Of a stretch of 34,680 nucleotides of DNA, positions 9,800 to 18,663 are shown in pieces. The notes below the pieces were generated by a model. It was not told the origin of the DNA, searched no databases, and worked only from the letters and a program-made list of their open reading frames with translations. Every line of letters begins with the position of its first letter. Within the stretch, counting starts at the first letter, position 1. The position numbers and the translations under genes are program-made. Source of the DNA: Betaproteobacteria bacterium (lineage in GTDB: Bacteria > Pseudomonadota > Gammaproteobacteria > Burkholderiales > CAIKXV01); the NCBI GenBank assembly GCA_947458265.1, contig CANGYF010000027.1, positions 1-34,680 of the forward strand, read 5' to 3'.

Positions 9800-10782
9800 G
9801 TCGCCCCGCAGACGCGCGCATGCAGGTGAATTCGAGGATCAGCGGCACCGGCAGCTACCTGCCGCCAAATTGCGTGAGTAACGACGAGCTTGCGCGGCGG
9901 GTCGACACGTCGGACGAATGGATCTCCACCCGTACCGGCATTCGCCAGCGCCATTTCGCCGCCGAGGGCCAGCTGGCGAGCGACCTCGCACTGCCGGCGG
10001 CCCGCCAGGCCATCGAGGCGGCCGGCCTGCAACCGTCCGACATCGGGCTGCTGATCGTCGCCACCACCACGCCGGACGTCGTGTTCCCGAGCACAGCCTG
10101 CATCCTGCAGCAGAAGCTGGGTATCGCTGGCTGCCCGGCCTACGACCTGCAGGCAGTATGCAGCGGCTTCGTGTACGCGCTGTCCTCGGCCGACCTGGCG
10201 ATACGCGCCGGTCAGTGCCGCCATGCACTGGTAGTCGGTGCCGAGGTCTATTCGCGCATCCTCGACTGGAACGACCGCTCGACCTGTGTGTTGTTCGGCG
10301 ACGGCGCCGGCGCGGTGGTTCTCAGCGCCACGGACGGACCGGGTATCCTGTCGTCGCACCTGCATGCCGACGGCAGCTTCAACGGTATCCTGGGTGTGTC
10401 GGCACGCATCGACCAGGGCCGCGTCTCGGGTTCGCCGTTCGTGCACATGGACGGCAACGCGGTGTACCGGTTCGCCGTGCGCGTGCTGGCCGAAGTTGCA
10501 CACGAAGCGCTCGATGCCAACGGCTTCGCCGCGGCCGATGTCGACTGGCTGATACCCCACCAGGCGAACATCCGGATCATCGAGTCGACCGCGAAGAAGC
10601 TGGGCCTGCCGATGGAACGCGTGGTAGTGACCGTCGACCGGCACGCCAATACTTCGGCAGCATCGATCCCGCTGGCCCTCGACGTGGCAGTGCGCGACGG
10701 CCGCATACGGCCCGGGCACCTGGTACTGCTCGAGGGCGTGGGCGGGGGATTCACCTGGGGCTCGGTGCTGCTGCGGTGGTGA
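9796..10782 (+). CDS. fabH: Beta-ketoacyl-ACP synthase III
   Basis: Initiating condensing enzyme of type II fatty-acid synthesis (acetyl-CoA plus malonyl-ACP). Counting from the GTG start, the catalytic triad is Cys122 (AVCSGF), His255 (HQANIRI) and Asn285 (HANTSAAS), ten residues offset from E. coli Cys112/His244/Asn274. The C-terminal [10 protein letters not shown] loop is present. GTG 9796 gives a 4-base overlap with the plsX stop, suggesting translational coupling; ATG 9820 (320 residues) is the alternative and would match E. coli length better. Neither has a clear ribosome binding site. Confidence 0.96.
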   Translation: MSRPADARMQVNSRISGTGSYLPPNCVSNDELARRVDTSDEWISTRTGIRQRHFAAEGQLASDLALPAARQAIEAAGLQPSDIGLLIVATTTPDVVFPSTACILQQKLGIAGCPAYDLQAVCSGFVYALSSADLAIRAGQCRHALVVGAEVYSRILDWNDRSTCVLFGDGAGAVVLSATDGPGILSSHLHADGSFNGILGVSARIDQGRVSGSPFVHMDGNAVYRFAVRVLAEVAHEALDANGFAAADVDWLIPHQANIRIIESTAKKLGLPMERVVVTVDRHANTSAASIPLALDVAVRDGRIRPGHLVLLEGVGGGFTWGSVLLRW

Positions 10783-10831
10783 ACCACCGCAGGCACGCCG
10801 GGCAGGTTCGATCAATGGAGCGTTCGATCGC

Positions 10832-11779
10832 ATGACTGCTTCGACAAGACCCTTTTCCATCGTCTTTCCCGGCCAGGGCTCGCAATCCGTGGGCATGATG
10901 CGCGGCTTCGCCGACCGCGCCGGCGTGCGCGCGACCTTCGAGGAAGCGTCCTCGGCGCTCGGCGAAGACCTCTGGGCGATGGCCGAGAACGGCCCGGATA
11001 CCGTGCTGAACGCGACCGTGAACACCCAGCCGGTGATGCTCACTGCGGGCGTTGCAGTGTGGCGCGAGTGGCTCGCGTGCGGTGGGCCGACGCCATCGGT
11101 GGTCGCCGGCCACAGTCTGGGCGAGTACTCGGCCCTGGTCGCGGCGGGTGCCCTGACTCTGGCAGACGGCGTGCGCACCGTGCGCTTCCGCGCGCAGGCG
11201 ATGCAGGATGCCGTGCCGATGGGCACCGGCGCGATGGCGGCGATCCTCGGCCTGGACGACGATGCAGTGCGCCAGGCCTGCGTCGATGCCGCGCAGGGCG
11301 AGGTGGTGGAAGCGGTCAATTTCAACGCGCCCAGCCAGGTGGTGATTGCCGGGCACAAGGCCGCCGTCGAACGCGCAGCCGAGCGCGCGAAGGCGGCCGG
11401 TGCGAAGCGGGCGGTGATGCTGCCGGTCAGCGCGCCATTCCATTCGACGCTGCTGGCACCGGCCGCTGAGCGCCTGGCCGGTTTCCTGCGCGAGGTGGCT
11501 CTGTCCGCCCCGGCCATCCCGGTGCTGAACAATGTAGACGTGGCCACCGTGTCGGACCCGGACGCGATCCGCGACGCGCTGGCACGGCAGGCACGCTCGC
11601 CGGTACGCTGGGTGGAGACGGTTCGCGCGATCGCGGCGATGGGTGCAGCCACGATCATCGAATGTGGTCCCGGCAAGGTGCTGAACGGGTTGACGCGGCG
11701 CATCGACGGCAACCTGCAGGGCTTCGCAATGGTCGATGCCGCGTCGCTTGACGAGTCGCTGAAGGCGGTGTGCGCATGA
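10832..11779 (+). CDS. fabD: Malonyl-CoA:ACP transacylase
   Basis: Transfers malonyl from CoA to ACP for chain elongation. FPGQGSQ near the N terminus, nucleophile Ser95 in GHSLGEYSALVAAG, the substrate arginine in VRFRAQAMQ, and the catalytic His in VSAPFHSTLL. C-terminal IIECGPGKVLNGLTRR is typical. 315 residues, near the usual 309. Starts 49 nt after fabH and its TGA overlaps the fabG ATG. Confidence 0.97.
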   Translation: MTASTRPFSIVFPGQGSQSVGMMRGFADRAGVRATFEEASSALGEDLWAMAENGPDTVLNATVNTQPVMLTAGVAVWREWLACGGPTPSVVAGHSLGEYSALVAAGALTLADGVRTVRFRAQAMQDAVPMGTGAMAAILGLDDDAVRQACVDAAQGEVVEAVNFNAPSQVVIAGHKAAVERAAERAKAAGAKRAVMLPVSAPFHSTLLAPAAERLAGFLREVALSAPAIPVLNNVDVATVSDPDAIRDALARQARSPVRWVETVRAIAAMGAATIIECGPGKVLNGLTRRIDGNLQGFAMVDAASLDESLKAVCA

Positions 11780-12531
11780 ACGAACATGAACTGCTCAAGT
11801 CGGAAGTGGCGCTGGTCACCGGTGCGACGCGCGGCATCGGCCAGGCGATCGCCCAGGCCCTGGCCGGCGCGGGTGCGCGGGTGGTCGGTACTGCAACCAC
11901 CGCCGAAGGTGCGCGGTCGATCGATGCGGCCTTTGTCCAGGCGGGGCTCTCGGGACGCGGCGTGCAGCTGGACGTGAACGACGGCACTGCAGTCGACGCA
12001 CTGCTGGAGTCGATTGCCAGCGCCGAGGGTGGGGTGTCGATCCTGGTCAACAATGCCGGAATCACCCGCGACAACCTGCTGATGCGCATGAGCGAGGACG
12101 AGTGGGACTCGATCATCGACACCAACCTGAAGTCCGTCTGGCGCCTGTCCAGGTCGGTGCTGAGGCCGATGATGAAGGCGCGGCGCGGACGGATCGTGAA
12201 CATCGGTTCGGTGGTGGGTTCGATCGGAAATGCCGGCCAGGTGAACTACGCCGCCTCGAAAGCTGGCATGCTCGGCTTCACACGTGCGCTCGCCCGGGAG
12301 GTCGGCAGCCGGAACATCACGGTGAACTGCGTGGCCCCCGGATTCATCGATACGGACATGACGCGTGCCCTGAAGCCGGAACAGAAGACCGCACTGCTCG
12401 GGCAGGTGCCACTGGGTCGGCTGGGCGAGGCGTCCGATGTCGCCGCGGCGGTCCTGTTCCTCGCATCCCCGGCAGCGGGATACGTCACGGGAAGCACCCT
12501 GCACGTCAATGGCGGGCTGTTCATGGATTGA
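11776..12531 (+). CDS. fabG: 3-oxoacyl-ACP reductase
   Basis: NADPH-dependent short-chain dehydrogenase reducing beta-ketoacyl-ACP. From ATG 11776 (251 residues): cofactor loop TGATRGIG at 15-22, NNAG at 92-95, catalytic Asn117, Ser145, Tyr158 and Lys162 (YAASK), and the C-terminal GSTLHVNGGLFM. ATG 11776 is preferred over the GTG at 11770 because it forms the ATGA overlap with the fabD stop, a pattern repeated through this window. Followed by a 167-nt gap with the acpP promoter. Confidence 0.96.
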   Translation: MNEHELLKSEVALVTGATRGIGQAIAQALAGAGARVVGTATTAEGARSIDAAFVQAGLSGRGVQLDVNDGTAVDALLESIASAEGGVSILVNNAGITRDNLLMRMSEDEWDSIIDTNLKSVWRLSRSVLRPMMKARRGRIVNIGSVVGSIGNAGQVNYAASKAGMLGFTRALAREVGSRNITVNCVAPGFIDTDMTRALKPEQKTALLGQVPLGRLGEASDVAAAVLFLASPAAGYVTGSTLHVNGGLFMD

Positions 12532-12554
12532 GCAACGCGGCGTGCCGTCCGGGT

Positions 12555-12571
12555 GGCAGGTTTCACCTGTC
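12555..12571 (+). other. Hairpin between fabG and acpP
   Basis: Inverted repeat 12555-12561 / 12565-12571 (7-bp stem with one G-U, 3-nt loop), 24 nt after the fabG stop. There is no T-run directly behind it, so it could be a processing or partial-termination site but is not a standard terminator. Confidence 0.3.
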
Positions 12572-12611
12572 AGGGCGGCGTTCCGATGATCGCGGAGCAA
12601 CGGTTCGTTTT

Positions 12612-12620
12612 TGGTAGAAT
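12612..12620 (+). promoter_or_regulatory. Extended -10 promoter of acpP
   Basis: TGGTAGAAT: TG (12612-12613), one base, then TAGAAT (12615-12620, 5/6). No good -35 lies 16-18 nt upstream, which is usual for extended -10 promoters. It would give a leader of about 70 nt ending in a purine-rich Shine-Dalgarno. A separate acpP promoter is known in other proteobacteria because AcpP is needed in great excess over its operon partners. Confidence 0.6.
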
Positions 12621-12698
12621 CCGCAGCCGTTTCGCTGTGGGCAGTCCGGGGATACTCCCGGTGCCTTCAAACGATTCACACTAGAAGAGGGGTCTGGA

Positions 12699-12935
12699 AT
12701 GGAAAACGTGGAAAATCGTGTCAAGAAGATCGTCGCCGAGCAGTTGGGCGTGAACGAAGCCGATGTCAAGATCGATTCGCGTTTCGTCGACGACCTCGGC
12801 GCCGATTCCCTGGACACGGTGGAACTCGTGATGGCGCTCGAGGAAGAGTTCGAGACCGAGATTCCCGACGAGGAAGCCGAGAAGATCACCACGGTGCAGC
12901 AGGCGATCGACTACGTCACCTCGCACAAGAAGTAA
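12699..12935 (+). CDS. acpP: Acyl carrier protein
   Basis: Small acidic carrier of growing acyl chains on a 4'-phosphopantetheine arm. 78 residues; the arm attaches to Ser37 in [11 protein letters not shown]. Four-helix acidic composition as expected. Strong Shine-Dalgarno AGAGGGG just upstream, the best in the fab cluster, plus a candidate promoter of its own. The modifying enzyme AcpS is encoded at 27577-27975; partners FabD, FabH, FabG, FabF and PlsX are all adjacent. Confidence 0.98.
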   Translation: MENVENRVKKIVAEQLGVNEADVKIDSRFVDDLGADSLDTVELVMALEEEFETEIPDEEAEKITTVQQAIDYVTSHKK

Positions 12936-12966
12936 GCGAAGCAATTACGAACCGGCAGGCTGGCGA

Positions 12967-14205
12967 ATGACGCGTCGTCGTGTAGTGGTGACAGGGCTGG
13001 GGGTGGTTTCCCCCGTGGGCAACAGCATCCCGGAAGCCTGGGGCAACCTGGTCGCCGGGCGTACTGGTATCGGCGACGTGACCCGGTTCGATACGACCGG
13101 CTTCTCGTGCCGGTTCGCTGGCGAGGTGAAGGGCTTCGACGTCGAGCAGTACATGCCCGCGAAGGAAGCCCGGCACATGGACACCTTCATCCACTACGGG
13201 ATGGCGGCGGGCATCCAGGCCTGGGCGGACAGCGGCATCGAGGTGACCGAGCAGAATGCCGAGCGCATCGGCGTGATCGTAGGCTCGGGCATCGGCGGCC
13301 TCCCGCTGATCGAGCAGACCCACGGTGATCTCGTCGCGAAGGGGCCTCGGCGCATCTCGCCGTTCTTCGTCCCGGCCTCGATCATCAACATGATCTCCGG
13401 GCACCTGAGCATCCGCTTCGGGCTCAAGGGACCCAGCCTGGCCGTGGTCACTGCCTGCACCACAGGCCTTCACTGCATCGGCGAGGCAGGGCGGCTGATC
13501 GAGTACGGTGACGCGGACGTGATGCTCGCCGGCGGTGCAGAGTCGACGGTTTCGCCGCTGGGCATCGGCGGCTTCGCAGCCGCTCGCGCGCTGTCGAGCC
13601 GTAACGACGATCCGAAGACCGCGTCGCGTCCGTGGGACAAGGATCGCGACGGCTTCGTGCTGGGCGAGGGTGCCGGCGTGCTGGTGCTCGAAGAGTACGA
13701 GCATGCACGGGCCCGCGGTGCGCGAATCTATGCCGAGCTGTCCGGCTATGGCATGAGCAGCGACGCGTACCACATGACCGCTCCGAACATGGACGGTCCG
13801 CGGCGCTGCATGGTCAATGCGATGCGCAATGCCGGCATCGATCCTTCGGACATCCATTACCTGAACGCACACGGCACGTCCACGCCGCTGGGCGACAAGA
13901 ACGAGACCGAGGCGATCAAGGCCGCTTTCGGCATCGAGGTCGCGAAGAAGCTGGTCGTGAACTCGACCAAGTCGATGACCGGCCACCTGCTGGGGGGCGC
14001 TGGCGGGCTCGAATCGGTGGTGACCGTGCTGGCGGTGCACCACCAGGTCTCGCCGCCGACGATCAACATCTTCAACCAGGACCCGGAGTGCGATCTCGAC
14101 TACTGCGCCAACGAGGCGCGCGAGATGAAGATCGACGCCGCGCTGAAGAACAACTTCGGCTTCGGCGGCACCAACGGGTCCCTGGTGTTCCGGCGCCTGC
14201 GCTGA
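12967..14205 (+). CDS. fabF: Beta-ketoacyl-ACP synthase II
   Basis: Elongating condensing enzyme of fatty-acid synthesis. Cys of [12 protein letters not shown] (about residue 164) is the nucleophile; His of [14 protein letters not shown] and of [15 protein letters not shown] complete the Cys-His-His triad, and [10 protein letters not shown] is at the C terminus. 412 residues matches E. coli FabF (413). It begins 31 nt after acpP without a clear Shine-Dalgarno, probably co-transcribed. The next gene is pabC, the gammaproteobacterial-style continuation of the cluster. Confidence 0.97.
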   Translation: MTRRRVVVTGLGVVSPVGNSIPEAWGNLVAGRTGIGDVTRFDTTGFSCRFAGEVKGFDVEQYMPAKEARHMDTFIHYGMAAGIQAWADSGIEVTEQNAERIGVIVGSGIGGLPLIEQTHGDLVAKGPRRISPFFVPASIINMISGHLSIRFGLKGPSLAVVTACTTGLHCIGEAGRLIEYGDADVMLAGGAESTVSPLGIGGFAAARALSSRNDDPKTASRPWDKDRDGFVLGEGAGVLVLEEYEHARARGARIYAELSGYGMSSDAYHMTAPNMDGPRRCMVNAMRNAGIDPSDIHYLNAHGTSTPLGDKNETEAIKAAFGIEVAKKLVVNSTKSMTGHLLGGAGGLESVVTVLAVHHQVSPPTINIFNQDPECDLDYCANEAREMKIDAALKNNFGFGGTNGSLVFRRLR

Positions 14206-14265
14206 CCGCTCCGTGCCTGCGCGCGATCGGGTGATTACCCCGGCGTGCAGCGCGGGCAGCCTACG

Positions 14266-15108
14266 ATGAGCGGCGACGGCACGCTGTTCCTGCGCGTCGA
14301 TGGGGTTGAGATGGACCCTGAAACGGCTTCCGTGATGGCGTCGGATCGCGCCTTCGGCTACGGCGACGGCGTGTTCCGCACGATGAGGCTCGCCGCGGGG
14401 CGCGTCGTCGCCTGGAACAGGCATGTGCAGAAGCTGCAGGCGGACCTGTCGCGGCTGGGCCTCGCCCGCGTCGACATCGGGCGGATCGAGGCCGATCTCG
14501 CAGCACTGGGCGGCAGGTATCCGGACTGTGTCGCACGGATCACCGTCAGCGCGGGGCTGTCGGCGCGTGGCTACCGGCGTGCTGCCGGCGCTCCACTGGT
14601 CACCAGCGTGCGTGCGACACCGCTGCCTGCGTGGCCTGCCGACGTCGCGCAGGCAGGCATCGAACTGCACCTGTGCCGTCTGCGGCTGGCCGACCAGCCG
14701 GCGATGGCAGGCGTGAAGCACCTGAACCGCCTGGAGCAGGTGCTGGCGCGCGCGGAGTGGGACGATGATCGTATCGCCGAAGGATTGACCCTGGACGGCA
14801 CCGGCCATGCCATCTGCGGCACGATGAGCAATCTGTTCATCGTCGAGGACGGCCGGTTGGCCACGCCCGAACTCGCCCGCTGCGGCGTCGAGGGCGTGCA
14901 GCGGGCGCGCATCATCGACTGGGCGAGGCAGCGCGGGCTTGCGCTCGAGGTGGCACCCTTGCCGCTCGCGCGCGTGCAGGCAGCCGACAGCCTGCTCGTC
15001 TGCAACAGCGTGATCGGTGCCTGGTGGGTGCACCGATTCCAGGGCCGCGTCCACGCACGACCCGCATGGCATGGCGAGCTGTTGGCCGAGCTGGCACGCG
15101 ATGGCTAG
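14266..15108 (+). CDS. pabC: Aminodeoxychorismate lyase
   Basis: PLP-dependent fold-type IV lyase that makes p-aminobenzoate from aminodeoxychorismate for folate synthesis. SDRAFGYGDGVFRTMR is the N-terminal signature; the PLP Lys is Lys151 in GVKHLNRLEQVLAR; TMSNLFIVEDG and GVEGVQRARII follow. ATG 14266 gives 280 residues (E. coli 269); GTG 14245 would add seven non-conserved residues. Its last 8 nt overlap mltG, suggesting coupled translation. Branched-chain or D-amino-acid aminotransferases share the fold, but the KHLNRLEQ motif and the context favour PabC. Confidence 0.93.
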   Translation: MSGDGTLFLRVDGVEMDPETASVMASDRAFGYGDGVFRTMRLAAGRVVAWNRHVQKLQADLSRLGLARVDIGRIEADLAALGGRYPDCVARITVSAGLSARGYRRAAGAPLVTSVRATPLPAWPADVAQAGIELHLCRLRLADQPAMAGVKHLNRLEQVLARAEWDDDRIAEGLTLDGTGHAICGTMSNLFIVEDGRLATPELARCGVEGVQRARIIDWARQRGLALEVAPLPLARVQAADSLLVCNSVIGAWWVHRFQGRVHARPAWHGELLAELARDG

Positions 15109-16132
15109 GAAGCGCCGCGGCCGGGTGCGATGGGCGCTCGCGCTCGTCCTGCTGCCACTGCTCGCCGCCGCGACGGTCGCCGCCGCCATCGCCCTGTACC
15201 TGTTCGCCTGGCGCCCGGCCCTGCCGTCGTCGCCGGTGGAGTTCACCATCATGGAGGGCAGGGGTCTGCGCGCCGCGGCCAACGCGATGGTGAAGGCGGG
15301 CGTGCTGGAACATGCATTGCCGATGGTCCTGCTCGGCCGCCTCAGCGGCGCCGACACCCGGGTCCGCGCTGGACACTATGAACTGCAGGCCTCGGCATCG
15401 ACCTGGGAACTGCTGCAGAAGGTGACCAGCGGAGACGTCACCCTGAGCGGCATCACGTTCGTGGAAGGATGGACACTGCGCCAATGGCGGGCAGCGATCG
15501 CCGCCAGCCCGGACATCCGCCGGGATGCGGCAGTCGTCTCCGACGCTGATCTCGCGAAGGCACTGGGCATCGACTCCGGATCCCTTGAAGGGCGGCTCTT
15601 TCCCGACACCTACCTCTTCACCCGCGGCAGCAGCGAACGTGCGCTGCTCGCCCGGGCCCTGCGCGCGATGGACCAGCACCTCGAGCGGGAGTGGAGCGCC
15701 CGGGCGGCCAACCTGCAGGTACGTACGCCATACGAGGCGCTGGTGCTCGCCTCGATCATCGAGAAGGAGACAGGCAGCGCCGCCGACCGCAAGCGTATCT
15801 CCGGCGTGTTCCACAACCGGCTGCGCATCGGGATGCGCCTGCAGACCGACCCCACGGTCATTTATGGCCTGGGCGACGCGTTCGACGGCGACCTGCGCCG
15901 GCGCGACCTGCGCGAGGACACGCCGTTCAACACCTATACGCGCGCCGGGCTTCCGCCAACCCCGATCGCCATGCCTGGCCTTGCATCGGTGCGCGCGGCG
16001 CTGCACCCGGAGGCGACCCGTGCACTGTACTTCGTCGCTAGGGGCGACGGCACTTCGGAATTCTCCGAGACGCTCACCGACCACAACAGGGCCGTGAGAA
16101 AATACCAGCTCGGCCGCGGGGCAGGGCGCTAG
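15101..16132 (+). CDS. mltG: Endolytic murein transglycosylase MltG (YceG)
   Basis: Inner-membrane lytic transglycosylase thought to end nascent glycan strands. A basic N terminus and one membrane helix (about residues 12-36) precede the LysM-like subdomain (SPVEFTIMEGRGLRAAA) and the YceG catalytic domain. The catalytic Glu is Glu221 in LASIIEKET, followed by NRLRIGMRLQTDPTVIYGLG. 343 residues (E. coli 340). ATG 15101 is chosen over the earlier in-frame 15017 because it starts right before the membrane helix and overlaps the pabC stop by 8 nt. Confidence 0.95.
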   Translation: MARKRRGRVRWALALVLLPLLAAATVAAAIALYLFAWRPALPSSPVEFTIMEGRGLRAAANAMVKAGVLEHALPMVLLGRLSGADTRVRAGHYELQASASTWELLQKVTSGDVTLSGITFVEGWTLRQWRAAIAASPDIRRDAAVVSDADLAKALGIDSGSLEGRLFPDTYLFTRGSSERALLARALRAMDQHLEREWSARAANLQVRTPYEALVLASIIEKETGSAADRKRISGVFHNRLRIGMRLQTDPTVIYGLGDAFDGDLRRRDLREDTPFNTYTRAGLPPTPIAMPGLASVRAALHPEATRALYFVARGDGTSEFSETLTDHNRAVRKYQLGRGAGR

Positions 16133-16156
16133 GCGGCGAATCCGATCGGACATGCC

Positions 16157-16768
16157 ATGACAGGGTTGTTCATCACGCTGGAGGGCATCGACGGTGCCGG
16201 CAAGAGCACGCATGTCGACTACCTCGCGCATCGCTTCGCTGCGGCCGGGCGCACCGTGGTGCGCACGCGAGAGCCGGGCGGCACCGCCGTCGGCGAGCGG
16301 ATCCGTGAACTCGTGCTCGACCATGCGATGGACGTGCTTGCCGAGACGTTGCTGATCTTCTCGGCCCGGGCCCAGCACCTGCACGAGGTGGTGCGACCGG
16401 CGCTGGCTGCCGGATCGGTCGTGCTGTGCGACCGCTTCACCGACGCGACCTTCGCCTACCAGTGCGGCGGCCGCGGAGTGCCGGAGCCCAGCGTCGAGGC
16501 TCTTGCAGCGCTGACGCATGGGGACCTCGCGCCGGACCTCACCCTGCTGTTCGACACCGATGCGTCGATCGCGCGTGCACGCGTGGTCGCGCGAAGCGCG
16601 GCCGATCGCTTCGAGCGCGAGGACCTTGCGTTCTTCGAGCGGGTACGGGCGCGCTACCTGGCCCAGGCAAGGCGCGAACCGGGTCGGTTCTGCGTGCTCG
16701 ATGGTGGCCGCTCGATTGCCGAGGTGCAGGCATCGATCGAGCGTGTCATCGCGCGCCACGTCGGCTGA
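16157..16768 (+). CDS. tmk: Thymidylate kinase
   Basis: Phosphorylates dTMP to dTDP. P-loop EGIDGAGKST at residues 9-18, the DR motif in LCDRFTDATFAYQCGGRG (E. coli-like), and a lid RSAADRFEREDLAFFERVRARYL containing the arginines of type II bacterial TMPKs. 203 residues is standard. Starts 24 nt after mltG; no strong Shine-Dalgarno. Order mltG-tmk-holB matches E. coli. Confidence 0.96.
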   Translation: MTGLFITLEGIDGAGKSTHVDYLAHRFAAAGRTVVRTREPGGTAVGERIRELVLDHAMDVLAETLLIFSARAQHLHEVVRPALAAGSVVLCDRFTDATFAYQCGGRGVPEPSVEALAALTHGDLAPDLTLLFDTDASIARARVVARSAADRFEREDLAFFERVRARYLAQARREPGRFCVLDGGRSIAEVQASIERVIARHVG

Positions 16769-16776
16769 ACGTATCC

Positions 16777-17841
16777 ATGGCACGCGCCCCGGCGACTGCG
16801 ATGCCCCACCGTCCCGGCATGCCGGTGCCGATGCCCTGGCATGCCGCCGCGCTGCAGGCGGCCGTTGCCTCCGGCGTGCCGTCGATCCTCGTGCATGGGA
16901 CGGCCGGGACAGGCGAACGCCGCTTCGCGCTGGCGATGGCGGCGCACTGGCTGTGCGAAGCCGCGGCAGGGCCGCGGCCCTGCCTGGAATGCGCGGGCTG
17001 CAAGCTGGTCGAGGCCGGGAACCATCCCGACCTGCGGATGATCGAGCCAGCCTCGATGGCGGCGGAGGCGGGCGAGGGCGAGGGTGACGGCGAAGACGAA
17101 ACAGTCGAGGAGAAGGGCAAGGGCAAGGCCGCCAGCCAGGCGATCCTGATCGGGCAGTTGCGCCCGCTGACCGAACTCGCCCGCATCACCAGCCATCGCG
17201 GTGGCGCACGGGTAGTGGTTATCCACCCGGCCGATGCGATGAACATCTCGGCGTCCAACGCACTGCTCAAGCTGCTCGAGGAACCGCCGCCGGGCATGCG
17301 CTTCCTGCTGGTAGCGCACCGGCTGCAACGTGTCAGCGCAACCGTGCTCAGCCGCTGCATGCGGATCGCACTGCCGATGCCCACGGCCACGCAGGCAGTG
17401 CCGTGGCTCGAGGCGCAGGGCATCGAGGATGCAGAGACAGTGCTGGCGCTGGCTGGCGGTGCCCCTCAGGCTGCGCTGGAGGCTGCCGATCCTGTCCGTG
17501 CCGCCCTGAGCAAGATCTGGCTTCGCTGCGTGTCGGAAGCGTCCACCACGGCGCTGTCGGCTGCGCGCGACACCAAGGATGTCGGCGCGCCGCAGGTGCT
17601 CTCGTGGCTCGTGCAATGGACGCACGACCTGGCGCGGGTGAAGGCGGGTTCTCCACCGCGCTATTACCCGCAGCAGGCCGCAACGCTACAGCGCCTCTCG
17701 GCGACGATGACGTTGCGCGCGATCACCCGGCTGCACCGTACACTCGCGCTGCGCCAGCGCTGGATCCGGCACCCGTTGAACCCGCAGCTGGCCCTCGAAT
17801 CGCTCTGGATCGACTACCTGCAGGCCATGGGCGGGCGCTGA
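16777..17841 (+). CDS. holB: DNA polymerase III subunit delta'
   Basis: Stator subunit of the clamp loader. A degenerate P-loop (HGTAGTGERR; the Walker Lys is lost, usual for delta' as it does not hydrolyse ATP), then a four-cysteine zinc module (C-x(n)-CLECAGCKLVEAGNHPDL), SRC-type motif LSRCMRIALP and the LLKLLEEPPPGMRFLLVAH sensor region. 354 residues. Between the zinc module and RPLTELARI is a ~25-residue low-complexity Glu/Gly/Lys insert. ATG 16777 is taken; ATG 16801 is a possible alternative. The pilZ gene that commonly follows holB in proteobacteria is absent. Confidence 0.93.
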   Translation: MARAPATAMPHRPGMPVPMPWHAAALQAAVASGVPSILVHGTAGTGERRFALAMAAHWLCEAAAGPRPCLECAGCKLVEAGNHPDLRMIEPASMAAEAGEGEGDGEDETVEEKGKGKAASQAILIGQLRPLTELARITSHRGGARVVVIHPADAMNISASNALLKLLEEPPPGMRFLLVAHRLQRVSATVLSRCMRIALPMPTATQAVPWLEAQGIEDAETVLALAGGAPQAALEAADPVRAALSKIWLRCVSEASTTALSAARDTKDVGAPQVLSWLVQWTHDLARVKAGSPPRYYPQQAATLQRLSATMTLRAITRLHRTLALRQRWIRHPLNPQLALESLWIDYLQAMGGR

Positions 17842-17883
17842 TCGAGCGCTCGTTTGTGGTCGCGCCGCATCCTCCTGTCAAAC

Positions 17884-18663
17884 ATGTACATAGACTCGCA
17901 TTGCCATCTCGATTACCCCGCGCTCGCCGCAGACCGCGAAGGCGTCCTCGCGCGCATGCGCGACGCGGGGGTCACGCACGCACTCTGCGTCGCGGTAAAC
18001 CTCGAGGATTTTCCGCGGCTGCATGCGCTGGCGCTGGACCACGCGAACCTCTATGCATCGGTGGGCGTGCATCCGGACCAGCCGGCCAGCGACGCCACGA
18101 CGGTCGAACGACTGCTGGAACTCGCGGCCTTGCCGAAGGTTGTCGCCATCGGCGAGACCGGGCTCGACTACTTCCGACTCGATGATCCGTCCACGCCTCC
18201 GGCCGCGGCACAGCAGGAGCGCTTCCGCCGACATGTGCGCGCGGCCCGCGCCTGCGGGAGGCCGCTGATCGTGCACACGCGCTCGGCAGCCGACGACACG
18301 CTGGCGATCCTGCGGGAGGAGGGTGCAGCCGAGGTCGGTGGCGTGATGCACTGCTTCACCGAGACGCTCGAGGTGGCGACGGCTGCGATCGCGCTCGGCT
18401 TCATGATCTCCTTCTCGGGCATCGTCACCTTCCGCAATGCGGCTGCCCTGAAGGAGGTCGCGCGCCAGGTACCTCTCGACCGGCTGCTGATCGAGACCGA
18501 TTCGCCCTTCCTGGCACCGGTGCCGCATCGTGGCCGCACGAACGAACCGTCCTACGTGCCACTCGTCGCCGCGGAGATCGCGCGCCTGCGCTCGCTGCCG
18601 GTCGAGGCGATCGCCGAGGCCAGTACGCGCAACTTCCGCACCCTGTTCAAGGTACCTGCATGA
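17884..18663 (+). CDS. TatD-family metal-dependent hydrolase (YcfH type)
   Basis: Metallo-dependent TIM-barrel nuclease of the TatD family. N-terminal YIDSHCHLDYP (metal ligands HxH), then GETGLDYF, LIVHTRSA, MHCFTET and LIETDSPFLAP carry the remaining metal ligands. 259 residues (E. coli YcfH 265). E. coli TatD has 3'-5' DNA exonuclease activity and the YcfH branch is assumed similar. ATG 17884 begins exactly at the family start; GTG 17854 would add ten residues. Last gene of the E. coli-like cluster; its stop overlaps the start of the ankyrin gene. Confidence 0.93.
   Translation: MYIDSHCHLDYPALAADREGVLARMRDAGVTHALCVAVNLEDFPRLHALALDHANLYASVGVHPDQPASDATTVERLLELAALPKVVAIGETGLDYFRLDDPSTPPAAAQQERFRRHVRAARACGRPLIVHTRSAADDTLAILREEGAAEVGGVMHCFTETLEVATAAIALGFMISFSGIVTFRNAAALKEVARQVPLDRLLIETDSPFLAPVPHRGRTNEPSYVPLVAAEIARLRSLPVEAIAEASTRNFRTLFKVPA

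Noticed and set aside
9628-12600. 990-codon open frame on the minus strand opposite plsX-fabH-fabD-fabG
   Set aside because: No recognisable domain, strongly biased His/Arg/Ala composition, fully antisense to well-identified genes; a product of high GC content.
12916-15357. 813-codon minus-strand frame opposite fabF-pabC
   Set aside because: Antisense shadow of conserved genes with no family resemblance.
14912-16783. 623-codon minus-strand frame opposite mltG and tmk
   Set aside because: Antisense shadow; no motif, and the opposite strand carries canonical mltG and tmk.
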